From: Mycteria americana | Taxonomy: Eukaryota; Chordata; Aves; Ciconiiformes; Ciconiidae | Direction of reading: 5' to 3' | DNA: 64,000 nucleotides | NCBI RefSeq assembly: GCF_035582795.1 | Contig: NC_134370.1 | Coordinates: 46,859,501-46,923,500 of the forward strand | In this document: in pieces, positions 49,443-58,935 of the stretch | Numbering within the stretch: the first letter of the stretch is position 1 | Layout: each line of letters begins with the position of its first letter | Translations under genes and position numbers: made by a program | Notes under the pieces: model-generated | What the model was told of the DNA's origin: nothing | The model's input: only the letters and a program-made list of their open reading frames with translations | Databases searched by the model: none

Positions 49443-49849
49443 CTAGCTCAGACTTTTCTGTGGAGGTGGGAATGCAGACCCCCAGGGCTTGTGCAGGAAG
49501 AATGGGGGATGGAAGGAAGCTCCTGGCTCTCAGCAGCCAGGAGGGGATTGGATTCAGTCCCTGCAGCCTCTGTTCACTGAAGGAAGCCCAAACTGCTGCA
49601 TGACAAAATTACAAGCTTGGATGAGCTGATTACACCACTCACTACTGGAGCATCTTTATAACCCTCTTTGCTGGAGAGATTACCAGCAAACCCTCCTGAA
49701 AGCAAAAAGCATTTTGCTCATGGCATTGCTGGGATTTCTGGTTCAAGCAGGGTCCCTGCCTTGTGGGACCCCAGGGTTTACTACAGGCTCATTGGCCTTG
49801 GCTAGACCTTCTTCTGCTGTCCCCCATGTGCAGGTGCTGACCATTAAAT

Positions 49850-50060
49850 GCTCAGCCTCTTTATGTGCCTGCTTTGAGATGACTGCTTGGTGCACCTGCA
49901 CTTTGTGCACGTAGTTAAGCACTCACATGGGCAGAGGTACAGCACTGGGATCCTCCATTGTGCAGGACAGCTGAAGAAGGGCACAAATGGGGACTGCCCA
50001 AAATAGGTGGTGGAGCACAGGCTCTGCACCTTCTGAAAGTGCTGCTCATAGATATACCCT
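49850..50060 (-). pseudogene. DUOX relic: C-terminal NADPH-domain exon
   Basis: Reads YIYEQHFQKV then STTYFGQSPFVPFF, against YICERHFQKV..SITHFGRPPFEPFF in DUOX, with 9-10 residues missing between. After that the frame breaks (TGA at about 49935), and only a faint trace of the TKNVEKACQLINRQ region remains. The C-terminal ENF end is lost. Confidence 0.85.
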
Positions 50061-51954
50061 ATGTCCCCTAGCCACCCCTGGGGATGTTCCCAGGACCTAA
50101 ACCTGGTAGCAGATCCCAGAGTGATGCCATAAATGAAACCATAAGCTTTTTCCCCCCCCATGCTTCTGATGCTAAATTCAACCTGAACCTTTGAGCTCCC
50201 ACAGGGAGGAGAGCTCTTCTCCCACAAGCGACAGGAGCCCAGAGCCATGTCATGCCAAGCCAAGGGATGATCCAGCATCTGAACATGCTGATGACCAGTA
50301 GAGGGGAGAAAGCCATGGTAGGAGACCTTCCTACCTTGTTCCCTATCACTTCAAGGATGGCTTGAAGCCCAGATGGTGTTTATGAATGTATTGCTCCTGC
50401 AGGCTTACTCATGAGTGAGGGAAAGGCAGTGGCAGCCCTAAACCCTTTTCTGGGGAGCTGCAGGGGAGGATGGCTGGTCTCCATCCTAGGGCAGATGTGG
50501 GGCATGCAGGCACAGATGCCCTGGCCCACTCACATTATGGCACAGCACTGCCTCCTGTCCAGCCCCACTCCTGGAGATGCTTCTCAGGAGATGGTATGGT
50601 ACTGCAAGCCCACTGCCAATGTCACAGGATGTCCCAAGCCAGGTGAGAGTTGGAGCCACCAGTGTAGGGGACAGCTGGGAACATCATGGGATCCTCAGGT
50701 CCTGCTTGGGGCAGGCTGGCAACTCTGGGAGGTGAAAAAGGGATAGGTACTGCAGAAATGTGTGATGGGGTCACCACTCCTTCTCTGAGCTTAACCTTGG
50801 GGTGCAGGCCCTGTTGTGGGCACAACCAGCATTCACACTGCTCATGTTTGCAAACAAATGAGCCTGCAGGTTATTTGCAGAATTGCCTGTCTGCCCAACT
50901 GCTCACCTGTCTCCCCTCTTGTCCCCTGCATGCCATTCCTGTGTTTGCTGGCAGCAATTGCCCAGGTATTGCCAGCTGGGAATGATGTGCTTCAGTAATA
51001 GAGACCCAGCATTCCCCATGCAGCAAACACAAAACCCATGCATTGGCCTCCAAAGCCTACAGATCTGAGATGAATAAATGAGCATTTGTTTTCCACTTAC
51101 AGCCTGGCTTTTGAGCCTTTGGAGTTGGCACTTTCTCAGCTATTTGAAGGTTGGTTTTGGTGGGTAAAAACCAAATGTCCTACAACTAGTTTGACCCAAA
51201 CATTGCCTTCAAAACCTGGTGCTCCCATCAAATGCCCCAATGCCAGGGCCCTTCATCCTTCAGAAGAGCAGGACCAAGCTAGGAGGAATTTTTCCAGGAG
51301 GCACGTGATGATTGTTCAGATCATGCCAAGCCTCCTGTGCCTCACTGGAGCAGTTGCATGGCTGCAGCCCATCGGGAGAGCACCACCTTGCTACCACTTG
51401 GAGCCCTCCCATATTCTCCAACCTGCCAGTGAACAACCCACCTGTAGCACCACAGCAGCCTCTATTCCCTTCTTGTGTCCTTCATGGTCTCCTACCCACC
51501 AGCTTCGATCAAGAGGTGTCCCACTGTCTTTCTGCAGTCACTCATGCCCAAGACTGCAGGAAGCCTTCCCCAACCTGTATTTTTTTTGCCCAGGCTTGCT
51601 GCTGTGCACTGGGATGCGGGTGACCCCCAGCTCACCTTTCATTGTTGTAGCAAAGCCTTGGCTTAAAACTAATTATAAGCAAGAAAAATAATGACATAGC
51701 ATATCGTGTTTGACCTTGGAGCAAACCAGATGCCTCTCAGCTGGCAGTGTGATGGACTGACAGCTTAATGGGATTCCTGACCTGATGTCATGTCATGGGA
51801 TCACCAGCTCATGTCCCACCCAGGCAAGCTCATGGGACATCCTGAACATCCTGAACATCACAGCAGAAACCTGCCATGAGATACCTAGGTGAGATCCTCA
51901 TTCTCCCACCCACCCAGCAAGAACCTGTCCAACTGCCTGTCTGTCTGTGCCCCA

Positions 51955-52570
51955 TCTGCCCCCATCGCTATCTTGTGGGTCGACATAAAGATGGGGAGAT
52001 CACTTGGTAATTACTGTCATGGGCAAAACAGGCTCGACTTGGGGAATTTCACTTAATTTATTGTCAATTAATATAATATAAATATTTGAGTACTGATTCA
52101 GGTTTTGGAAACAAACAAAAACTCTCAAGCATTTTCACAGTTGGGGAAAGCACCTGTCCTCCCCTTTGCCCCTCAATCCCAGCATCGTTCCATCCTTGTT
52201 GTCACTGCAGGTTACAGTGAAGCAACAGGCGATGGCGGGGGGATGCGGTCAGGTCGCAGTGGTTTCCTCTCTGCTGCTCCTTCCTTCTTGCTCTTTTCCT
52301 ATGCTCTGCTGTGACTGCTCAGCACTCATGTCTTCCTTTGGGGATGTACCTGCTCTCTCATAGGCTCATCCACAGGCTGCAGTCACTTTGGGGATGTATA
52401 TGCTCCAGCATGGGTCCTCCATGGGCAGCAGGCCATTCAAGAGGTGCCTGCTCCACTATGGAGCACCACTTCATCCTCCTCTTCTGAACTGCTACATAGA
52501 CTGCTGGAGCAATGTTGCCCCCCCTGAGCCACGTGTTGCTGAGAAGCAAGGTGTCCAGCACCTGCCTTGG
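51955..52570. repeat. Avian LTR-type interspersed repeat inside the DUOX relic
   Basis: Contains the wording 'aaaacaggctcgacttgggg aatttcacttaatttattg' and further on 'gcggtcaggtcgcagtggtt tcctctctgctgctcc' and 'ggatgtatatgctccagcat gggtcctcc'. I associate these with the same high-copy avian LTR-type family as the element at 1-427. It is diverged, with no clear target duplication. Confidence 0.55.
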
Positions 52571-52850
52571 ACACCATCCTAGAAGCATAGGATAACTCAG
52601 GCTGGAGAGGACCTCAGTAGATCTCTAGTCCAGCCATCTGCTCAAAGCAAGGTCAGCTCTGGAGTCAGACCAGGTTACTCAGGGCTTTGTCCCGTTAGGT
52701 CTTGAAAACCTCCAGGTATGAAGGCTGGGTGACCTGCTCCGCTGCTTGACTGTTCCAATGTTTGTCCTTCTTGCACACAGGCAAGCAACCTGTCAAGCCC
52801 AAAACCCCCAATCCCTCTTCAATTTAAATTACAAACCGAGAGGGTCAGAA
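52571..52850 (-). repeat. CR1 LINE 3' fragment, antisense
   Basis: On the + strand it begins 'agaagcataggataactcag gctggagaggacctcagtag atctctagtccagcc', the reverse complement of the CR1 3' end. The CR1 body follows ('gtcttgaaaacctccaggta tgaaggctgggtgacctg'). It abuts the LTR-type repeat on its left. Confidence 0.85.
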
Positions 52851-52988
52851 AAACTTTTGAGGAATACCATTTTTTGGCAATTTGCCTGCTCTGCCCTGGC
52901 ATCTGCTTTCTGACATTTATCTGCTGGTCCACAGCATGCACAGTCTCTCAGCACAATGCCCTCAGGCAGGTCATATGACCTGACTCAC

Positions 52989-53036
52989 CAGGTCATATTC
53001 TTTGGGGGTTTCCAGGACAAAAGCTTTGTGTCCAGG
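52989..53036 (-). pseudogene. DUOX relic exon: PKEYDL region, splice sites retained
   Basis: A 48-base open exon flanked by a 5' AG (ccctag) and a 3' gtgagt. It reads PGHKAFVLETPKEYDL, against RGCRTLLLKIPKEYDL in human DUOX2: 8 of 16 residues identical with no gap. The PKEYDL string is the strongest single anchor in this half of the relic. Confidence 0.82.
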
Positions 53037-53074
53037 CTAGGGAAATGAGCAAATTCTTCAGAATTTTTTTTTGC

Positions 53075-53205
53075 CAGCTCTGCATTTGTTCCCCTTGCTG
53101 CTCTGGTTCAAGGCTGTCCCTCCCTGCTGCTGCTTGGACTCAAGAACTTGCTCACAGCAGAGCTTGCTGCTTCTGCACAAGAGATGCAACAAGGCTGCTG
53201 ACTCA
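53075..53205 (-). pseudogene. Probable DUOX relic between membrane segment 1 and PKEYDL
   Basis: Open stretch reading ..LCCEQVLESKQQQGG..ALNQSSKGNKCR. Position suggests the DUOX segment CLQVLNRHLTVLRVV..LSNNRGCR just before PKEYDL. Taken alone it also resembles [20 protein letters not shown], which would be out of order. Homology is moderate. Confidence 0.5.
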
Positions 53206-53589
53206 ACTGAGATCACTGGGATGACCTCCCTGGGGCATACAGACCACCATAGAGCAGAACTGTGGCACAGATCCTCAGAAACCATGACAGTTCAGAGCAT
53301 GGACATCTGTGATCATAGCTGATCTCCTGGACTTCCCCCGCAACCTGTGGCCATGGTATGACCCCAGGGATGGGAAAAGGATGTGAAGTGAGATAAGAGA
53401 AATGGAGACAAGCTACCTTAACCACTGACATTTGTTTCTGTTTAGTTGTGGGACTGCCCCATGAGGAGGAGCTGGCTCAGAGGGATGTTTGTGAAAGTTC
53501 ATTGCCACCACTTGGTGTCATTGGTGTCCCAGGCTTAGTGAAGTGCTCCCTATCATGCTTACTCACACAGGACTGGCTTTCCTGCTATG

Positions 53590-53690
53590 CCCTCAGCAAA
53601 GACATCAGGCCCCAGGTTGGTATGCTTCTTCCTCCGAGGTGTCTTGAGACCTCTCTTCCATAGGAGACCAACAAACCAGGCAATGAGGAA
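53590..53690 (-). pseudogene. DUOX relic: end of membrane segment 1 and basic cytosolic stretch
   Basis: Reads FLIAWFVGLLWKRGLK then TPRRKKH, resembling the DUOX sequence LLSAWIVARLRMRNFKRLQ at the membrane exit. The AW-x-V core and the spacing of the basic residues are kept. Open for about 30 codons before a stop. Confidence 0.65.
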
Positions 53691-54114
53691 GGGAGAGAAA
53701 GAGGCAGAAAGGAAAACAGGTTGCCATCAGGAAGCAAAACAATCTTAGTCTCCTAAACACCTTTGCCATCCCCCATGCTCCTCCAGGGAAAGCTCTTCTT
53801 ATCCTGATATGGACACCAAAAACCTGACCAAGGTAAACCCAACCAGTACAGGGGCTGAGACAGCCTGAGGAAGCGGGTGTCCAGAGCTTGGCACCCCTAT
53901 TTTCTTGAAAATGATTTCCAGCTCGCAGGGAGCAGGGTATCCTAGTGCAGAGGAGCCAAGGTTAAACGCAGTGTAGGGCTGCAAACCATCTGGGTGCTCC
54001 ATCCAGAGGCCTTTTCCCCACAACAGGACCGAACAGCTCACTGCAAAGCACTGGCAGCATGGAAAGAGAGGAGTGATACCAATGACACAGGGGATCTCAC
54101 ATAATGACAAACAG

Positions 54115-54180
54115 TGGCCAGAAAGAATGTGTATCCTGAATCTAGCACTGGTGCTTTCAAAATAGTTGAGCTCCATCATA
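54115..54180 (-). pseudogene. DUOX relic: juxtamembrane YFE motif and first membrane segment
   Basis: Reads NYFESTSARFRIHILSGHCL, comparable with DYFEGSGFGFGVTIGTLCCF in DUOX1. The YFE triplet, the later Phe and the Cys are aligned without gaps. It lies between the 54.8 kb and 53.6 kb relics, as expected. Confidence 0.7.
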
Positions 54181-54289
54181 TGTGGTCAGGTGGCCAGCTT
54201 TCTGTGTTCAGCTGTAGGGACTGAGGATGGGGTCTGCTGGGAGGTGAAGAGAAGGGAAATCTAAGCCTTGTACCAACTTCCTCTCCTCG

Positions 54290-54315
54290 CCCCCCCCCCC
54301 CCCCCCCCCCCCCCC
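54290..54315. repeat. Poly(C) homopolymer of 26 bases
   Basis: Uninterrupted C run within the relic region. A likely site of length error or variation. Confidence 0.95.
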
Positions 54316-54742
54316 AGCATGGCAGAAGCACTTTGGAAAACACAGATATGGGACCCTGTGGTGAAGCAGTTCATTGCATCAGGTCCTTGGCTTCCAGCTG
54401 AGGCCCCCAAGAAGGGAGTCAGCTAAAGATGAGCAGGAGACGTGCTCTGGTAGACAGTAAGAATCCTGACAGAGATCTGGTACCTCCATGGGAACCCCAG
54501 CAGTTCAGAAAATGGCTCTGTCTCACACTGGAGCTGGCAACAGCTCCCCAGTTTGACCTGGAAATGAGAAGGAGCCAAACTCCCCTGGTCACACCACATC
54601 CAGCCTGTTCTCACTGTTCTAGTCTTTATGGGAAACTCTTCTCCTGACCCTCTTTCTCAGCCCAGGAGATGCCTTCTGGAGTATGAAATTATTCCAGTGT
54701 TGCTTGTCCCAAGCCAGATCTTCCCACAAGGGACATGCTTAC

Positions 54743-54861
54743 CCTGGCCCCAAGCAAATGCCTTGTTCTGGACTTGGGTGAACTGTGCATAAGCAACTAC
54801 AATAAGGACATCATGGAACATGGTGTCTTGAAATCCTGCAATTTCTCCTGCTGTGAATAAC
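54743..54861 (-). pseudogene. DUOX relic exon: peroxidase-domain end, splice sites and phase retained
   Basis: A 119-base exon with acceptor ctctttccccag and donor AGG|gtaagc. It reads LFTAGEIAGFQDTMFHDVL then IVVAYAQFTQVQNKAFAWGQ. This aligns with [28 protein letters not shown] of human DUOX2 over 40 residues without a gap, with 13 identities. Its phase matches the preceding relic exon (..QNG). It has stayed open but has diverged far more than expected for a working gene. Confidence 0.85.
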
Positions 54862-55885
54862 CTGGGGAAAGAGGCACAAGTGCTTGGCTGTGTTGGCAGA
54901 ATCACAGTTCTCTGCCTGCCTAGTCCGGGAGGTCTCAGGGCTGTGCCTGACCCAAGGTCCCCTATGTGACCCCGCTCAGAAGGAGATATTCTTACAGTGT
55001 ATGTGCACCAAATGCTGCTGCTTGAGGCTAGAGAGTTGGACCATCCCAGCTACAGGCCCACAAAGCCTTTTTTATGGGCTTTCTTTGCAGCACCTGTTCC
55101 TGGCAGACATGAGATGTTGGTCTTCAATGGCTGAAAACAGTTCTAGAGCAGCAGGGACAAAACCAGCCACGGGGCTGGATGAGAGCACTCCTGCAACAGG
55201 ACCCTCTACATGGGACTCCATCAGGGTGAGAGAATGCAGGGAGAGGAGGTCTAACACAATCTCACTTCCATTTTCTATTAGTTATGATGCATTTTTAACC
55301 TCCATATGGTGCTGAGAACCAGCCAAAGACTGTAACAGGAATAAGGTATTAATAATTAAGGTATTGGTTCTTCAGGCTCGTAGTGTATAAAATATAGTGA
55401 GCAATAGTGAGCAGGCTAAACGTGACGTAGCACTGGGAAATTGCTTTGCACTGGTAACAGCTCCTGGAGCAAGTGCTCCCACTGCACTGCAGAGAAGAAG
55501 GTGCCATAAACCAGCTGCTATTGAGTCCACCTGCCAACCTTTGGACTCCTTCTACAACGCTGAGACTGTGCCAGGAGTTGTAGAGCTGGCAGAAATGCTG
55601 CGTAATTGACGGCTTTTATAAAATGCATGTAGATCAGTACTGCAACACTGAGGTGTTTTCCCAGAGTGAGAAGCCAATCAAAGTGGTAATTCAGGCAAGC
55701 CCCCTTCCTGAAGCAGTAGGCAGAGGTGTATAAAGACCCCTTCCTACTCCAGGTAGGATCTAGAAAGAGTAAACTTAGGACACTCCTTTCTTTCCATTTC
55801 CAGCCTTCATTGTGCCCATGGTCTTGGCATCCCCCATCCTCTGATGCACCAGGGAAGACCTTTGCCTCCAGGAGGAAATCTGTAC

Positions 55886-56250
55886 CCATTTTGGGTGTTT
55901 TCAAGCCAAAACCTGTTGCACAAACTGGTCCAGGGTGGTGGGACTGACGAGGGAGTCACCAGCCTCCAGCATGCCCTCAGGGAGCAGCTCCAGCCTGGCC
56001 ATGCTGCTGGTGTGGAGGGCAGCAACCTGCTCCAAGACATGGATGCAAACGCCATGGGAAGGGAAGGGCTAAGAGAGCTCCCAGCAGGGCAGGAGGACTC
56101 GTGGGAATACATATCTGGGACTTGGGCCAAGGTGGACTCTGTTCCTCTTGCCTGGGAACATCCAGATGGCAGCACTAGACCTCAAAGTCCATGTCCTTTT
56201 ATGAAGGGCCAGCTTCCCAGCTTCCTCACCTGCCATGTGCCCTTTCTCTG
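55886..56250 (-). pseudogene. DUOX relic: peroxidase-domain block with frameshifts
   Basis: Three successive frames are needed. Going down in coordinate they show LPSGCSQARG (DUOX LPSYTKARA), then VLEQVAALH..MARLELLPEGMLEAG (DUOX VLEATAALYNQDLSWLELLP), then after LDQFV a shift to NRFWLENTQNG (DUOX DRYWFENTRNG). The 3' end at 55886 has a GT donor in the phase needed to join the exon at 54861. About 12 bases that encoded RLRDGD are gone, causing the shift. Confidence 0.87.
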
Positions 56251-56349
56251 GAAGGGTGGGAGACACATGCCCTGAAAGGTTTTAGGGAACCAAAGGTTTT
56301 AGGGAACCTGCTGGGAGGTCTGTGAGACTATGGTAGGAGGAACAGGGCC

Positions 56350-56450
56350 ACCAGATTCGTATAAATGCTAGTGAGAGGACCTCTGTAGGTCTCTAGTTCA
56401 ACCTCTCACTCACAGCAGGACTGTCACCAACTGCAAGACACTATCCCAAG
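56350..56450 (-). repeat. Short CR1 3' end fragment, antisense
   Basis: Wording 'gtgagaggacctctgtaggt ctctagttcaacctctcact cacagcaggactgtcacc' is the reverse complement of a CR1 3' end. It lies between peroxidase-domain relics of the DUOX gene. Confidence 0.7.
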
Positions 56451-57499
56451 GTGATGCTTGGTGGGACAGAACCACTGGGTGGGAAGAGCTCTGCACCCCA
56501 GCCCACAAGCCCTTGTGACACCCAAAGCTGGTAGAGAACATGCACAGGAGACCCGGCCAATCTCAGATCTGCCTTGGATATCTTCCACCACAATGTTCGT
56601 CCTCCTGCTCCAAGATCTGCAAGCTTATCCTCAGCAGGAGGTGGTCCAAGTCCAAGTGGAGGGACTCTGAATTTATAAGAGGTCCGTGGAGGGCTCTGGG
56701 ACAGCAAGGGGGTCTTGCAAGATCAAAACCAGTTGGAAGGTGGTTCTACAAGCCCTACAAAAATCTGTACTAGTTCCAACTAGACTGAACTATTCATTGC
56801 ACATAAGCTAAGGCAACCCATCTCTGCTTGCAGACTACCTTGACTCTATGGGTTTGGGTTTTTTTAATATTAAGCAAGCAGTTGGTTATAATTTATCTTA
56901 CGATATTTCTGCCCACACACTGTGGAGCAGCCCTTGGGTCTTTCCACTGCTTTTCAGATAGATGCATGATTTCTTATTACACCATGTACTATTGGCACTT
57001 TTGCCTGGATGGAAGAAACAGATATTCAAATGATCTTCTACCCACAGCCAGGATATGGGGTGCAGAGTGCTTGTGTGTGCTCAGACACAGACCTGCATTG
57101 CAGTCCAAGGTGGGGTAGCATTGCTCTGTGTATTAATTTCAAGGCTGGCAGGGAGACACTAGACACAGGAGCTCCATGGAAAAATGTGTATCACTTTAAT
57201 TAGGTCTCTAGCAACTGGGATTACAAGAGAAAGCTTCTCTCTAGGTTGCAGCCTGGGACAAAAGTGCTAATTACCACACCATGCATCATTAACAAGCCCC
57301 AGCAAAGCCTGGAAAAGCTCAACTCACTGATAGTTATGTCAAACTGGCAGGAATGGCTGTTATCTGTGGGGACAGGGTTCCCCAAGCTGGGACAGTAAAA
57401 TCCCTGATGAGATGTGTCCCAAAGGCTAATGCACTTCCTGACATTCACGCTGGGGCAGCAGAGCTCTGTTGGCTGAGCGGGGCCCTCATGGATTAGGCT

Positions 57500-57715
57500 G
57501 GAGAGGCAATCTGGGAGCTGGTAACCCCACTTGCTCTTTAGTGGAGAGGCAACATCTCTAAAATAGATGCAAGATTGGAAGTGATGTTCTCCCAGGGCAT
57601 CAGGGTACCCACTCAGACCCTCCCACACTCCCTCCCCGTATCCCTCTGCTCCAGCAGCTGTTGCAGAGCTGCAACACTGGGATCAGGACAGCCTGGAAGG
57701 GGCACTTGGGGTCTG
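57500..57715 (-). pseudogene. DUOX relic: peroxidase-domain DPS..EQ / ASCHF block
   Basis: Shows HRP..PDPSVAALQQLLEQ against YRPF.DPSISSEFVVASEQ. Then, with small indels, it shows the equivalent of RNASCHFRKV (bases aat-gcatc-tattttagagatgtt) and DC.LSSLIHE against VCNNYWIRE. Stops interrupt every frame. Confidence 0.65.
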
Positions 57716-58429
57716 TGAAACAGGAGAAAAGGGCTGGACATGCAGCCCCTCATCCAGGCTGGGCAATCCCAGCAAGGGGCATGATGCTTGAGAAAGAACA
57801 GGGAATGGCCCCAGTCCCAGCCCCACATCGGGGTGTCCCCTTCCCCGTCACAGGTACTGGTGTAAGTGCCCACATGGTCAAACATGAGGTCTCTGGGTGG
57901 GGTGGAGATATTCAGGAGGGCAACAGGGCAGCTGGGTTTCTGTCCTCTGGGTCTCTGAGAGCACATGGAAACCTGCAACAGCACTGGCAGGAGCTGAAAG
58001 CCTCTTTGGGGCTGGGAGCAAAGGTGATCAAGCAGCCCCAAGTTAGATGCTCTTCCTGGCACGTGCCCCTGAAAGCCCAGGCCATAGGAGGCTTGTTCCT
58101 CTCCTGCATGATGGCTCTTGGAAGGAGCAGAGGGCTGAACACTCTACACAATTTCTGGATGAGGATTTCCTCAAAGTGTGGCTGAAACCCCTCCTGTTTC
58201 AGTTCCCACTAGGATGATGAGTGGCTCCTGCTGAGCTCTGCCTCCATCTCCTGGCAGCCCTCTTGGTTGATGCTGAGTGTCTCCATCATGATATACGAAA
58301 CCAAGCTTGCTGGGCAGTGTAGTGGGCAGCAACACCTTCCCCTTCTCTCAAAATCTTTAAGTAATTTCCAAGTAGAGCTGGAAAAATAGATCCTTCTTGC
58401 AAATATGTCTAGAGCCAAACCACGGCCAC

Positions 58430-58690
58430 AGCACTGTGAATGTCTCCGCTCAGCTAGGTAGAAACTGGCCAGAGGGGGTCTCTCCATCCTTCCTCTTGTC
58501 CCTCCCTTCAAGCTGCTCCATCATGGGTCATCCAGCTGTTGCCAAGAATCCCGGGCAAGGAGCTGCAACCAAGTGTCAGGATGGGACACTGGATGAGCTC
58601 CATCGCAACAGAGCCCCAGCCTGACCTCAGCTGCAGCATCCTCCATGCCTGGGACCAGGACAGAGGGGCGATGGTGACAGTCAATGGGGC
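58430..58690 (-). pseudogene. DUOX relic: peroxidase-domain WDPETG / WLDGS / LAS block
   Basis: Shows HPDTWLQLLARDSWQQLDD, against DPETGRSPSNPRD..VTGWLDG, and then WSSLKGG..PPLASF, against YGSSHSW..GQLASG. Residue spacing is kept to within one or two positions, but a stop and frame changes intervene. Confidence 0.6.
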
Positions 58691-58847
58691 AGGGTGACAC
58701 CTGAACACAAACACCACATCTGTCCCACTGACACCAGTGGGTCAGGCAGAAATCCTCTGAGTAAAGGGTGGCCTCTCGGGGCTCCGACTCCATCTCCAAA
58801 ACTGCCTCCCTGCCCAGGCGTGTCCCTGTGCCTTCCCCACCTTCATT

Positions 58848-58925
58848 CCTGGCACCACAAGAGACGGCAGCTGATCCAACACTTCATGGCTTCTTGCACA
58901 AGAGGTGATGGTTACTGCTCGCCTC
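58848..58925 (-). pseudogene. DUOX relic: most N-terminal recognisable peroxidase piece
   Basis: Reads RRAVTITSCARSHEVLDQL then PSLVVPG, against [25 protein letters not shown] in DUOX. Weak alone; supported by its place at the head of the ordered series. The true first exons, toward 60800, were not recognised. Confidence 0.55.
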
Positions 58926-58935
58926 ACCCCCACCT

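Larger units (their letters stand above)
49850..58935 (-). pseudogene. DUOX (pseudogene): Decayed dual oxidase (DUOX) gene, unitary pseudogene
   Basis: Dual oxidases are membrane NADPH oxidases that make hydrogen peroxide: a peroxidase-like ectodomain, EF-hands, a six-helix haem domain and a FAD/NADPH domain, about 1550 residues. On this minus strand, reading from high to low coordinates, I find pieces matching successive DUOX segments in the correct order. They are at about 58848-58925, 58430-58690, 57500-57715, 55886-56250, 54743-54861, 54115-54180, 53590-53690, 53075-53205, 52989-53036 and 49850-50060. Breaks are plentiful: a frameshifting deletion after the LDQFV motif (about 55916), in-frame stops at about 56180 and 56070, a 9-10 residue loss after HFQKV and a stop within the last exon. 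EF-hand, haem and FAD exons were not found; an LTR-type repeat and a CR1 lie in their place. It sits head-to-head with DUOXA as in mammals. DUOX1 or DUOX2 identity cannot be told. Confidence 0.87.

Noticed and set aside
51086-51691. Plus-strand open frame of 201 codons
   Set aside because: No recognisable domain, no splice partners and no codon pattern like the real exons. It lies within the decayed DUOX interval.
53799-54179. Minus-strand frame of 126 codons considered as a small membrane protein gene
   Set aside because: Only its first 25 or so residues carry similarity, and that is to the DUOX juxtamembrane region. The rest is intron read-through.
57841-57900. Minus-strand DLMFDHVGTYTSTCDGE considered as the DUOX MFDPDQRG motif
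   Set aside because: It lies on the wrong side of the following peroxidase pieces, and the resemblance is limited to MFD.
49850-58935. A functional but divergent DUOX gene instead of a pseudogene
   Set aside because: Frame changes within single exons at about 55916 and 56170, stops in the peroxidase and C-terminal pieces, and absence of haem and FAD exons cannot be reconciled with a working oxidase.
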